Source of the DNA: Pogonophryne albipinna
Taxonomy: Eukaryota; Chordata; Actinopteri; Perciformes; Artedidraconidae
DNA: 64,000 nucleotides
Direction: 5' to 3'
NCBI GenBank assembly: GCA_028583405.1
Contig: CM053263.1
Span: 124,001-188,000 of the forward strand
Shown here: piece after piece, positions 28,472 through 64,000 of the stretch
Position numbering within the stretch: position 1 is the stretch's first letter
How the letters are laid out: each line of letters starts with the position of its first letter
The notes under the pieces: generated by a model
Told to the model about the DNA's origin: nothing
Seen by the model: the letters and a program-made list of their open reading frames with translations, nothing else
The model's database searches: none
Program-made: the position numbers and the translations under genes

Positions 28472-29210
28472 AACTGTCTGTAATCGTGAAGTGAAATAAT
28501 GAGGAAGAAGCCGCTGCAGACTGAGGAACATCCAGAAGTGAAGAGGACACTGGAGCAGAAGCTGGTGGTGTGCTGCTGTGCACAGATGACGTCTACCTGT
28601 GTACACACACTTCAAATACTTTGACATTCTTCATGCACACAGGTTCTGTGTGTGTGTGTTTGTGACTTTCCGTCCCTCCACCAGAGTGTCTTTATATTAT
28701 TTATAACAGAGCCATGACACTAAAACCAAAAGCTCAGGGCTCAAGGGACGAAAATGAATCTGTGATCTTGACCTGGAGGGATTCACACATCACGCTGGGC
28801 TCCTCCAGAGTTTTTCTTTTTGCTAGTATATAGTTATTTTGTACTTGAACTAAAATGAGCGTATGAAAGCACAGGCCAAAAGAAACAAACACAAGGCCTC
28901 TTTACTGTAACCACATCTGCTTTTTGCTCTTTATTCAGGTCTCACTTCTGTCCGTGCCATTGTTTACACTTTTTGCAATCTGCAGTACATGTTGAACTCA
29001 TGAAGCTAATCCTTTTTCCTTATGTTTTACACGGTATAAGTTGATCTTGTCCGCAATTTCAATTATTTATTTAAATTATTGTTTAACTTTGTATTTCAAA
29101 AGTTTACTGCTACTTTAATTATGTTACTTTTCAAACGTTAATGAAGAACATTTTTCCACAAGCGTATCAAGGTTTTGTCAAACCAATTAAAGGAACTTGA
29201 TTTTTTTTAA
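28472..29210 (+). other. Candidate tinf2 3' UTR with ATTAAA poly(A) signal
   Basis: Non-coding, AT-rich sequence after the stop. ATTAAA occurs at 29186-29191 with a T-rich stretch downstream, so cleavage near 29205 is plausible. Confidence 0.45.
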
Positions 29211-29684
29211 TGATTTGTTGTTGTGTGTTAATTTTGATTGACTAAGATTGAGAAACTACACTAAGACCATTATGGAAGAAAAATAATAATCTTCAAATGA
29301 ATAAAATGCAACGAGAAGGTAAATGTAACATCTATATGGATCACATAGTACATACAGTAAGTACTATAAAGCACATTTAACGTATACTTCTAACCATTTT
29401 GAGGCAAATTCAAACTTAGTACAGTGTATATATATATCACATCGCACAATGACATACTATTCTTGCATATATATGTTAAAATATTCTTTCAGACAATACC
29501 TGTTTAAAATGGAAACATTTTATTTTCCTTTTTAAATAAATATAAATGTCATGTTCAAACAATACACGAAACAAGAGTATGAAATGCAATTTAAAGGGAT
29601 CCTATTCAGCTTTTTCCCTTTTCTGTAGGTTTCTGTGCATGTAAATGGTCTGCAAAGTCTAAAATCCCTGTGTTCCCTCCAGAG

Positions 29685-30332
29685 CAGTGGCGGTTCTAGA
29701 CCAATTTGACTGGGGGGGCCAGTTATTTTCTGAGGGGGGGCACAATAAATGCAGGACGAAAAAGAGAACTAGACTGTATGAAGTAATTGCGCATAAGAAA
29801 ACAATGCAATACAGTTATTGGTATTTGTTTCAGTACACTTATTTATTTCAGATATATCTTATAGTTATTACTGTTAGCTTCAGCTTAAGTTATAGTACAT
29901 TTTTTGCACTAACACCATATCATATTTATATAAAAATAAAGGCAATGAACAGTTACATCTCTACTTTACATCTACAATTACACGGATACAATAGTTTAAA
30001 TCACCTTCAATTATCGTGGTAGTCTCTCGAAACGTAGGTTTCAATCAGTCTTTCTTGGATGCAACAGCCTCTGATGATCCGAGATGAAAAGTGTTTGTTT
30101 TTCACGCGCTTCAGCCGGACAGTGAAAGTGAGTGCACCGCTCTAATGGGTCCTGAGTGCTCCGCTCTAATGGGTCCGACTAGAATGACGAATAACGTTAG
30201 TTCCGCCTATTCCGTCATTCAATAAATCATACATTTTTCATTTTTTTCACTTTTCATTTTTAGGGGGGCCACAGGGGGGTCAGAGGTCAGTGTTAGGGGG
30301 GCACTGCCCCCCCCCCCCTAGAACCGCCCCTG
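29685..30332. mobile_element. hAT-type MITE with 8-bp target duplication
   Basis: Ends CAGTGGCGGTTCTAG and CTAGAACCGCCCCTG form an inverted pair. The flanks CTCCAGAG (29677-29684) and CTCGAGAG (30333-30340) are an 8-bp duplication with one mismatch. No transposase. G-rich and C-rich runs lie near the ends. Confidence 0.85.
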
Positions 30333-30584
30333 CTCGAGAGGGAGTTTGTTTACTTCCTGATGTAACACTTTCTATTGGCTAGCGCTCCAACACATTGTAT
30401 ATGATAGGCTAAGGGGCGGGACATCTCAAAGCAGTTGACCAATCACAACAGAGCCAGCCAGCTAACCAATCAGAGCAGACTGGGCTCTGGTTTCAGACAG
30501 AGGGTGAAAAGAGGTGCTGCAGCACAGGCAGTATGAGAACAATAAAGAGCTTTCTGAACATTAAAGCATGGAGACATGTCCCAG

Positions 30585-31930
30585 TAGAGACACTACATCC
30601 TGATATACACCTGAACATCAGCAGGAGAGGACTCTTTAAAGTAGAGACACTACATACTGATATACACCTGAACATCAGCAGGAGAGGACTCTTTAAAGTA
30701 GAGACACTACATACTGATATACACCTGAACATCAGCAGGAGAGGACTCTTTAAAGTAGAGACACTACATACTGATATACACCTGAACACCAGCAGGAGAG
30801 GACTCTTTAAAGTAGAGACACTACATACTGATATACACCTGAACATCAGCAGGAGATGACTCTTTAAAGTAGAGACACTACATACTGATATACACCTGAA
30901 CATCAGCAGGAGAGGACTCTTTAAAGTAGAGACACTACATACTGATATTCACCTGAACATCAGCAGGAGAGGACTCTTTAAAGTAGAGACACTACATACT
31001 GATATACACCTGAACATCAGCAGGAGAGGACTCTTTAAAGTAGAGACACTACATACTGATATACACCTGAACATCAGCAGGAGAGGACTCTTTAAAGTAG
31101 AGACACTACATACTGATATGAACCTGAACATCAGCAGGAGAGGACTCTTTAAAGTAGAGACACTACATACTGATATACACCTGAACATCAGCAGGAGAGG
31201 ACTCTTTAAAGTAGAGACACTACATACTGATATACACCTGAACATCAGCAGGAGAGGACTCTTTAAAGTAGAGACACTACATACTGATATACACCTGAAC
31301 ATCAGCAGGAGAGGACTCTTTAAAGTAGAGACACGACATACTGATATACACCTGAACATCAGCAGGAGAGGACTCTTTAAAGTAGAGACACTACATACTG
31401 ATATACACTGAACATCAGCAGGAGAGGACTCTTTAAAGTAGAGACACTACATACTGATATACACCTGGACATCAGCAGGAGAGGACTCTTTAAAGTAGAG
31501 ACACTACATACTGATATACACCTGAACATCAGCAGGAGAGGACTCTTTAAAGTAGAGACACTACATACTGATATACACCTGAACATCAGCAGGAGAGGAC
31601 TCTTTAAAGTAGAGACACTACATACTGATATACACCTGAACATCAGCAGGAGAGGACTCTTTAAAGTAGAGACACTACATACTGATATACACCTGAACAT
31701 CAGCAGGAGAGGACTCTTTAAAGTAGAGACACTACATACTGATATACACCTGAACATCAGCAGGAGAGGACTCTTTAAAGTAGAGACACTACATACTGAT
31801 ATACACCTGAACATCAGCAGGAGAGGACTCTTTAAAGTAGAGACACTACATACTGATATACACCTGAACATCAGCAGGAGAGGACTCTTTAAAGTAGAGA
31901 CACTACATACTGATATACACCTGAAAAAGA
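30585..31930. repeat. 57-bp minisatellite, about 23-24 copies
   Basis: Tandem unit of 57 bp (actctttaaagtagagacac ... ctgaacatcagcaggagagg), nearly identical copy to copy. The length is a multiple of three, so open frames appear on both strands, encoding a 19-residue repeat. A single-copy version of the same segment exists at about 51400-51460 inside another element copy, so these are not genes. Confidence 0.95.
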
Positions 31931-32468
31931 GCAGAATATGTCCTCTTTAAGTTGTCTGACCTCACTGAGTCTCCCTTCATTACCCTCACATATTCCTGGT
32001 TGTAACATCATCTATTAGTGATGCTTGCACTGCAACTTGCTATTATTGCCCACTTGGTGGCACCAGTGGATAAAAGGTGATCTTAGTTGTCTAAAAAACT
32101 ATTTTTAAGCCATAGTGGTTGTAATGAAAACAAAACAAAATAACTCTTAGAAGCCGAACAAACTTATTTTTATTATTTTTTTCTTAAATCTCGTTTGTAG
32201 TTGTCTACAATCTCCTTTGACTGTATTTCAGGTCCTGACACATTATGGGACACATTCCTCCCATAACGTGTCAATATGCAAGCAATATGGGAAGATGTGA
32301 ACCAGTGTCACTGACATAAACACACTCCATGTAAAACACACACACACACACAGAGATTATTTAAATAGACACAGAGACAAAAACACACACGCAGCTCTCA
32401 AAAGCTAGGACAGTAATTACGTGTCTAAATCTGACAGAGCGTCCAACCGCCAATGTCTGGCTGCCTGC

Positions 32469-32630
<162 letters not shown>

Positions 32631-33568
32631 ACTTGCATCGGTGTGTGTGACATTGGTAGAAACAGGCTGGCTGGAATCTGTTGAGGGAAGGGTTACTGAG
32701 GGTGTTGCTGTACTCAAGAACACACACAAACACACACACAGACACACACACACACACACACGCAAGAAAGGGCCAGGCAGTGCCACCTCACCCAACGGCC
32801 CATTTCACACCAACTCTCACCCTCACACACTGTTTAGCGTCCTGCAATACCACATATACTCTCCTATAAATGTGTGATACCCATGTATTCTACTGCCAGC
32901 CAACATCTACTTGGGTTGTGTCTCCAACTGATAATGGAAGTCATATTTTGAGGTATTTCTGTTTAAGTATTTAAATGTTACTTCTACTTCACTACATCTC
33001 ATCTCAATACTACTTTTGGAATGGTTTAATTCAGTTTAAGATATATGGCATTTACATATTCTAGGCCTCTAAACTGAAACATGTCCCTGTCTCCTCTTTT
33101 TGTTCTTCCTGGTTTGTCAATCAAGATACAGATAGGTGACAAATGGAAATAAAAACCACCATAACATGAGTTCTCCAATTCTCATGAGCTCTACTCAAGG
33201 AATGACTATCAGTATTCCCCTTTATTAGATGTCAAATCTCCTAAATCAGCCATAGCTGTTCCATTAGGGTAATATCGGATGACTTCAAAGACCGTAGCAT
33301 GTGGTTTTCATACTACATTTCAGACTCCTTAAACAATTTAGTGACCCTTTGTGCTCCTTGGTCAAACAGTCACATGTCACAGGTCATGATAGGATGTTAA
33401 TGTGACATGTATAATTGGTTATACATGACATATAAGGGTTCACTCTAAATTCTAAAGCCTACCACACAGGGGGGCATGCTGGGTTGTATAACATGCAACA
33501 GACTGAGACAGTCCTCCCCTGAGGGCAGACATTTTCACCAAAACACATTACCGCAACAGGCAGGCTCA

Positions 33569-33737
<169 letters not shown>

Positions 33738-35319
33738 TGCGCGTGTGTCCTGATCAGATATGCTATGTCCTCAACTGCAGGCACACATGTGAAAGACAGT
33801 ACATGAGGACGAGGTACAGAGGAAGGAGGGGAGTTTATAGTTTAACACTGAGAAAGAAAGTCAAAGAACAAACGTCATGAAGAAGAAATGTAGTGTGTGT
33901 GTGTGGGGGGGGATCCTCCCTCCCTTGGGGTTGTGCACGGGCTTGTTGCAGAAACATTCCTCCACTCAGCTGCTTCTGAACAGCACATTCCTGTAAGAGA
34001 GAGATGGAAAGAGAAAACTGAGAGAGTAAAAGGGGGAAGAGAGAATATACTAAGAAAAAAGAGTGAATTAAAGAGGGAGAAAGAGGGGGGTGAATAATGA
34101 TGGGAGGATGTTAATAATCTATTAATGTTATAGTAAATATACTATGTAATTGATTCCTAGTGTAACCAGCTTCTCCACAGAGGGGTCCACAGGTCAGGGT
34201 CACATACAGTACAGTACAGAGAAAACAGAAGCAGTGCTGAGAAAAGGAAGTGACACGGAGAAGGGGGGGGGGGTCTCAGGGGGCCACAATGTATTTTCTT
34301 TAAATATTATTCCCCATATACATCCATAAAACACACATAGTGTACACACACAGTAAAGTAGAGGACTCGTTGGAGTGTGTTCGTCCCCTCAGTGTGCTTG
34401 ACCTGTTTCCAGTGAACTGTGGAAGAAAGAAACAAATCTCACCACAAACACATTATGCTACAGCCATGATTATGCTCCTCTATAAAGACATAATGATAAA
34501 AACAGATATATTACACAAAGACTGGGCTCATTAGAGTTTATGGCTTGAAAATAAGAACACTAAAGTTTTTGATTAGTTAAATGATCAGATGAAAACATCA
34601 CAAGACCATACAGAGACGGGTGACAATGCCCTACATTCCCTAGGTTGAGCTTCTCGTGTGTTTATTTGTGTGATTTCACCTGAATATGTTTTGGTTTCCG
34701 CTTTTGAATCTTTCAAATATTGATGTTGTTGTTGACTCAAATTTCACTTTTTCTTTGGGAGCAGGGAGTAGAGGAGAAATAAACTCAGGCAAGAGAGGCA
34801 CAGACGAGAGCAAAACAATTATAAATGCTGTTATCATACATGAAAACCAACTTTTCCTTCTGGGAGAGGAGATGCTTCACAGAAAAGAAAACAAAAAAAG
34901 ATTTACTGAGGATAACAAGCAAATAATCTTAAAGACAAGAGTAACAGAAAGCAGTCTGTGTGTGAGAGCTTGTTGGCTCAGTGATGGCGTCCTGCTCATT
35001 CTCTCTCTTCCTCACACTGAATGGACGGTCTGTTTGTTTTCGCTGGTAGAACTAAAGGAAAACAATGCCACTCGATCCCCTTCTGTGTGTGTTTGTTGTT
35101 TATTGGAAGACGGTCAATCATGCATAAGTGTCTATTGAGTTCCTTTCCCCCAAACAGCTCTTTTCAGAATACTAATTTATCATTTTCTCTTTTATCGTCT
35201 TCTCTCCATCCCAGCAACTTTGTCTTTCCTTTTTGTCATTTGATATAATTGAGCTGGATGCTCCAAATGAGCATTATGAAACATTCATAAATGTAGAATA
35301 TAACTCAACATATTTGACA

Positions 35320-35408
35320 CACACACACGCACGCACACACGCACGCACACACGCACACACGCACACACACACACACACACACACGCACACACGCACACAC
35401 ACACACAC
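35320..35408 (+). repeat. (CA)n/(CG) interrupted microsatellite
   Basis: CA repeats with regularly spaced CG variants (acacacgcacgcacac). Confidence 0.9.
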
Positions 35409-36129
35409 TGAACATTAGTGGAAATGTTTCATGATAATGTGTTTCTATTTCTGGTCGTATTTTAATCCAGATTATATATCTGACCCTTTAGGCTGTCAGC
35501 TGCTTCTTCACTCTACCTCTCTCTCATGACTTATTATGGGACATTTTAACGCTTGTGTTGTAACATTGGTACTTATGTAAGCAACTTTTTAAAAATAAAT
35601 TACATTAAATGTAAGAGTATGAAGTTATTCCCCTTATTACAGCAGTTTAAATCACAACATGGGCAGGTTTAAAACCATCAGATAACAAAAAAGGTAACAA
35701 AAACATATGTAGGCCTATATTAAACAATATATCCACTCTTATTATAGTATAAAGTTATAGAGCCTAAAAAATGAACAGCATGTTTCACACCAAATACAAA
35801 AGCAAAATATGTTTTATTGGCATAACAAGAAAATAAAAACATTTTTCAAGTTTGACACAACTTTTTATATTTGAGTATAAACTGTTGAAAGGTAAGAATT
35901 TGTCCTTGATACATCCAGTAGTTAGTTGTGTTTAAAAAGCTTACATACACTCACAACCCATTATCACAAACTTGGCAGTATGAATACTCAAGATATAAAA
36001 TACATCTCTCAAATGAAAGTCTGAAATACACTTTACTGAGATTACTGTATGTATTAGTATAACTACACAATGGACATAATCAATATACATTACAGTATTA
36101 GACTTACTGTAAATCATAGTCGACAGGCA

Positions 36130-36750
36130 TACATTGTATCCAATCAGACGTGGCTCTTTTGTGGAGCTACATCCATGCTAGCCAATGGGTTTCTGAGCTC
36201 TTGTGTAAATTATCCAATCACAGATCACTATATGCTGGAAGGGGAGGGCCTTGTTCTCCCTCGGCTTTGCCCAGTCCGGATGTTCCCCAGTAGCAAATAA
36301 CGAGCAGCAGTGTGTGAATGTGGCAACCGAGGTAGACAGGGAGGGGTAGATAGACTGACCAGACCTGGGATTTTTGTATTTTTCCTTAATTTTTCTTTTC
36401 CTACTGAGCCAAGGGTTCACAGTTTATGTGACGCCTCGGTTGTTAACTTGTTCGTAGACGTGAAACCCCGACCGCTACTGCCTTTCTCTGGGACTTATCG
36501 TTACCGTGAAACAGCCCAGAAGAAAGAAGGGAGAAACAACATGGGGCGATAATAAAAAAAGGTGTTGTGTTATGAACCGACGATGACTCTCTGGGAAGAT
36601 CCGTGAAGCCTATTTATTTTTATTTATTCCCCCTCCTCCCTTTCCCTTGTGTCCAACTTTTGTTGTTTTATTTTTGAATTTTCTGCCCCCCTTGCTACTT
36701 CGGGAGGTTGTTTTTAAAAGGAAAAGGATACGTTACAAGAGGACTGAAGG
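36130..36750 (+). promoter_or_regulatory. ptpn12 promoter and 5' UTR
   Basis: Three CCAAT boxes (36140, 36182, 36214) in the same orientation within 80 bp suggest NF-Y control. A less AT-rich leader then runs to the start codon at 36751. The transcription start probably lies between about 36240 and 36320; this is inference. Confidence 0.55.
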
Positions 36751-61493
<24,743 letters not shown>

Positions 61494-62020
61494 GTAGGTC
61501 AGCACGGACAGACTGTGCAGACTCAAATCCATTGCTGCATGTACTGTAACTAAGGCAACGCAACAAAAAAAAGACTGATGTGATGTTTATTATTTATTAA
61601 ATTATACCTCACTCTCCAATTGCCTGTTCTAGTTAAAGACTCACATGTTCTACTTGCTTATGCTTTCAAATTGAATTGTATGATTCATGAGATGGCCAGT
61701 TGTTTTCTTTGAGGAGGCAGTGAGAATTTGCAACAGATGGCTGGCATTACTGTGTGTGTGTGTTTTGAGTTCCAAGTTTGAACACTGTAGTTAGACCAGA
61801 CACACACATATGCAACTACTTCTGGCGAAAGCTAGAACTTGTGTTTAATCATTTGCTGATATATAATGTAGATTTGGTAAACTATGTATCCTTCCATAGT
61901 TTATCTTAAAGAGCCCCTGTTATGCTTTTGGGGGTTTCCCTTTCCTGTTAGATAGGCCTTTGTGAAAAATAAAGCATTTGAACATTAAAGCATGGAGACA
62001 TGTCACCTGAAAATGAGGAG

Positions 62021-63534
62021 CAGTGTTTCCCCTATATACAAATAGTGGCGACGCAGAGCCGCTGCTGAAATATGCGCGCCGCTGCTAGGGGGCGCCAGCC
62101 AGGTTTTTAAAACTTTTTTTTATTATTAAAATAATAAGTGGTGACCCTTTATCATGTTTGATTGTTTGTTATGTGGATTTGTAGTATTTGTGTTACTGTA
62201 TGTTCAATAAAGATGTATTTTTGCTAAATCTTGAGACATTGCCACTGTATGTACTGACAGGGCCGATTTTTGGCATAGGGCGCCAGATCTGGCTGCGCTG
62301 GTAGCTCTGGGACCGTTGGCGCTCATCCTAATTTTCGGCTTTGATGTAACAACATTCATAATTAAGTAAATGTAACACCCTTTTCACCCCGGTTACACTT
62401 TTCATTTGCCCTGTACGATGGGCGCTGCAAGTGATGAAAGTGGGGGATGTTGGCTTATCAGACGCCCGCAGCTCACAGGCAAAGTGCGAGCGTGGGAGCG
62501 AGAGAGCGAGCGAGCGTGGGAGCGAGAGAGCGAGCGAGCGTGGGAGCGAGAGAGCGAGCGAGCGTGGGAGCGAGAGAGCGAGCGAGCGTGGGAGCGAGAG
62601 AGCGAGCGAGCGTGGGAGCGAGAGAGCGAGCGAGCGTGGGAGCGAGAGAGCGTGGGAGCGAGAGAGCGAGCGAGCGTGGGAGCGAGAGAGCGAGCGAGCG
62701 AGCGTGGGAGCGAGAGAGCGAGCGAGCGTGGGAGCGAGAGAGCGAGCGAGCGAGAGAGCGAGCGAGCGAAGGAGAGAGAGAGAGGGCGCACTGGTACCGG
62801 TGCTGTTGTTATTAGAATCTGGTGCTAGCTGCGCTAACGGATATAAGAAGTAGATGTTTCTACAACCAGGGTGGAGGAGAGCTCTCCTGTCAGACTGAGA
62901 GGCTCAGTGAGGTAAAGGACTCTCTGAGTGTTTAGATAGTTAATTTTAGTCTAAGTCATCTCAGTGGGTCTCAAACGTTTTGACGACAAATGATGGAAAC
63001 ACATATTTTCAAGGCACTCCTTTATAATTATTAGGATAAATAAAAACAGGTTTGAAATCATTCCAATGTATACTATAGGACAGTAAACCAAAAATATTGT
63101 TTACAGTTGGAGAGATACAAAAATATGCTTTTAATAAATGTTAACTAGGTAAAATAAGATATGAATGAACAACAAAAATAAAATAAGTTACATTTATTTG
63201 TTATTGGCTATGGTAGGTTATTGGTTATGTTCATATACTTATTTGATTAATAAAATGTAAACGGATCTTTTTCATATGGGTGTTTTAGAGTTGTACCCCC
63301 TAGATCAGGTCTCTAGTAATTGTGTGCTCAAAGTGCACCAGATTGAAGCATTTTACTTTAAAATGTTCCAAAAAATCTTCCCGGGGGAAGTGCTGGCAGA
63401 CACATAGAAACAAATTGGCGGGGCGCACTTCGCACGTGCACACACTAAAAAAAATCCGCGCGCTCCGCGCTCACATGGTGCTGGGCCCAGGTGCCTTGGG
63501 ACCGCTGCTATGACTCCATCCTAGGGAAAACACT
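62021..63534. mobile_element. hAT-like element nested in ptpn12 intron 8
   Basis: Ends CAGTGTTTCCCCTA and TAGGGAAAACACT are inverted. No clear 8-bp duplication remains. The interior holds the 24-bp minisatellite. No transposase recognised. Confidence 0.65.
62488..62782. repeat. 24-bp GC-rich minisatellite
   Basis: About 12 copies of gtgggagcgagagagcgagc plus four bases, with shortened units at 62641-62660 and toward the end. The period is a multiple of three, which gives repeat-encoded ORFs in several frames ([12 protein letters not shown]). These are not considered genes. Confidence 0.95.
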
Positions 63535-64000
63535 AATATGTCCTCTCTAACTTATCTTGTTGAGAATCTTATAATGGCTAATATAGTTATGAGATAGGAT
63601 TACTGTATTGTTAAGGGTCTAGGCAAAACATTAATGACTCAAAGATGAATGGCAATTCCCACCAATAAAGAACTTAATTTGGGGTCGTCATTAAAATGCA
63701 AAACACACTGATTCATGAAACTATAGGTTTATGCTGCACACATGCGTGGGTATCCACACAGCACGCACACACACACACACCGTCTCCATGTGTGTATAAT
63801 CAGCTCTAATGAGCAGCCTGCGGACGTTTCCTGGATCCTCTGTTACACAGCAGGACTGAAGCTGCTCCTGTAAAGATGTGTGGTGCGCTCTACTGTCTGT
63901 GTGCACACACACCGCAGAGGCTCTGACAGCATGAGATAGAGTTTATGTTTTTATGTGTCGGACATAATGCCACATACTCCGTAGCTCCTGTCTCCATCCT

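Larger units (their letters stand above)
29591..31950. mobile_element. TTAA-flanked MITE expanded by internal minisatellite
   Basis: TTAA at 29591 and 31947 flanks imperfect inverted ends (AGGGATCCTATTCAGC and the complement of GCAGAATATGTCCTCT). TTAA target sites are used by piggyBac and Kolobok groups. It contains a hAT MITE (29685-30332) and the 57-bp tandem array. Confidence 0.7.
61906..63550. mobile_element. TTAA-type MITE interrupted by a hAT-like element
   Basis: It starts at TTAA (61906) with agagcccctgttatgctttt. It carries ttgaacattaaagcatggag, shared with the copies at 30560 and 51390. After the insert it resumes at aatatgtcctctctaa (63535 on), the family's right end with a decayed TTAA. 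Confidence 0.65.
61494..64000 (+). other. ptpn12 intron 8, continues beyond window
   Basis: No acceptor followed by AGCGRTG-coding sequence was found before the window ends. The part outside the transposon nest has no recognised gene. Confidence 0.7.

Noticed and set aside
30493..31871. Long repeated ORFs (19-residue repeat) that could look like a repeat protein or a CRISPR-like array
   Set aside because: A tandem 57-bp minisatellite with no unique spacers, inside a MITE; frames stay open only because 57 is a multiple of three.
34686..35138. 150-codon ORF in the intergenic region
   Set aside because: No recognisable domain, ordinary composition, no splice or promoter context; likely chance.
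62402..62853. Arg/Ser/Glu-rich ORFs on both strands
   Set aside because: Translations of the 24-bp minisatellite; open in several frames with no flanking gene structure.

Overview
The window is vertebrate nuclear DNA, almost certainly from a ray-finned (acanthomorph-type) teleost. The evidence is GT-AG introns, long (TG)n/(CA)n microsatellites, fish-typical LINE tails and hAT/TTAA-type MITEs, and two recognisable vertebrate genes, both on the + strand. Calls rest on reading the sequence and on remembered protein families; no database search was run.

Region 1 (1-12000) is a transposon graveyard. It holds a broken LINE reverse transcriptase (+), a piece of retroviral-type pol (-), an LTR with a primer-binding site (-), a truncated BEL/Pao retrotransposon with its LTR (-), and a decayed copy of a multicopy fish gene (+, about 10260-11000).

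Region 2 (about 12640-29200) is the most interesting locus. Exons 2-8 encode a fish TIN2 (tinf2, shelterin subunit). With no break in splice phase the transcript appears to run on into fourteen more coding exons that encode seven Myb/SANT-like (trihelix, Myb_DNA-bind_4 type) domains, each followed by a short aromatic-rich helix of the FKFYxxLxxIL type. The 23-exon model sums to 3834 coding nt (1277 residues) with all phases compatible. Exon 3 is preceded directly by about 148 TG units that end in the splice acceptor.

Region 3 (29200-36100) is intergenic. It contains a TTAA-flanked element with a 57-bp minisatellite and a hAT MITE inside it, plus several microsatellites.

Region 4 (36130-64000) is the 5' part of ptpn12 (PTP-PEST): a CCAAT-rich promoter, exon 1, an intron of about 19 kb filled with DNA transposons, then exons 2-8 to the catalytic cysteine. 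The rest of the gene lies beyond the window. The introns hold clean transposon insertions with readable target-site duplications, including a four-level nest at 49.5-51.5 kb.

The two genes are not known to share a pathway. TIN2 acts at telomeres and PTP-PEST in cytoplasmic adhesion signalling.
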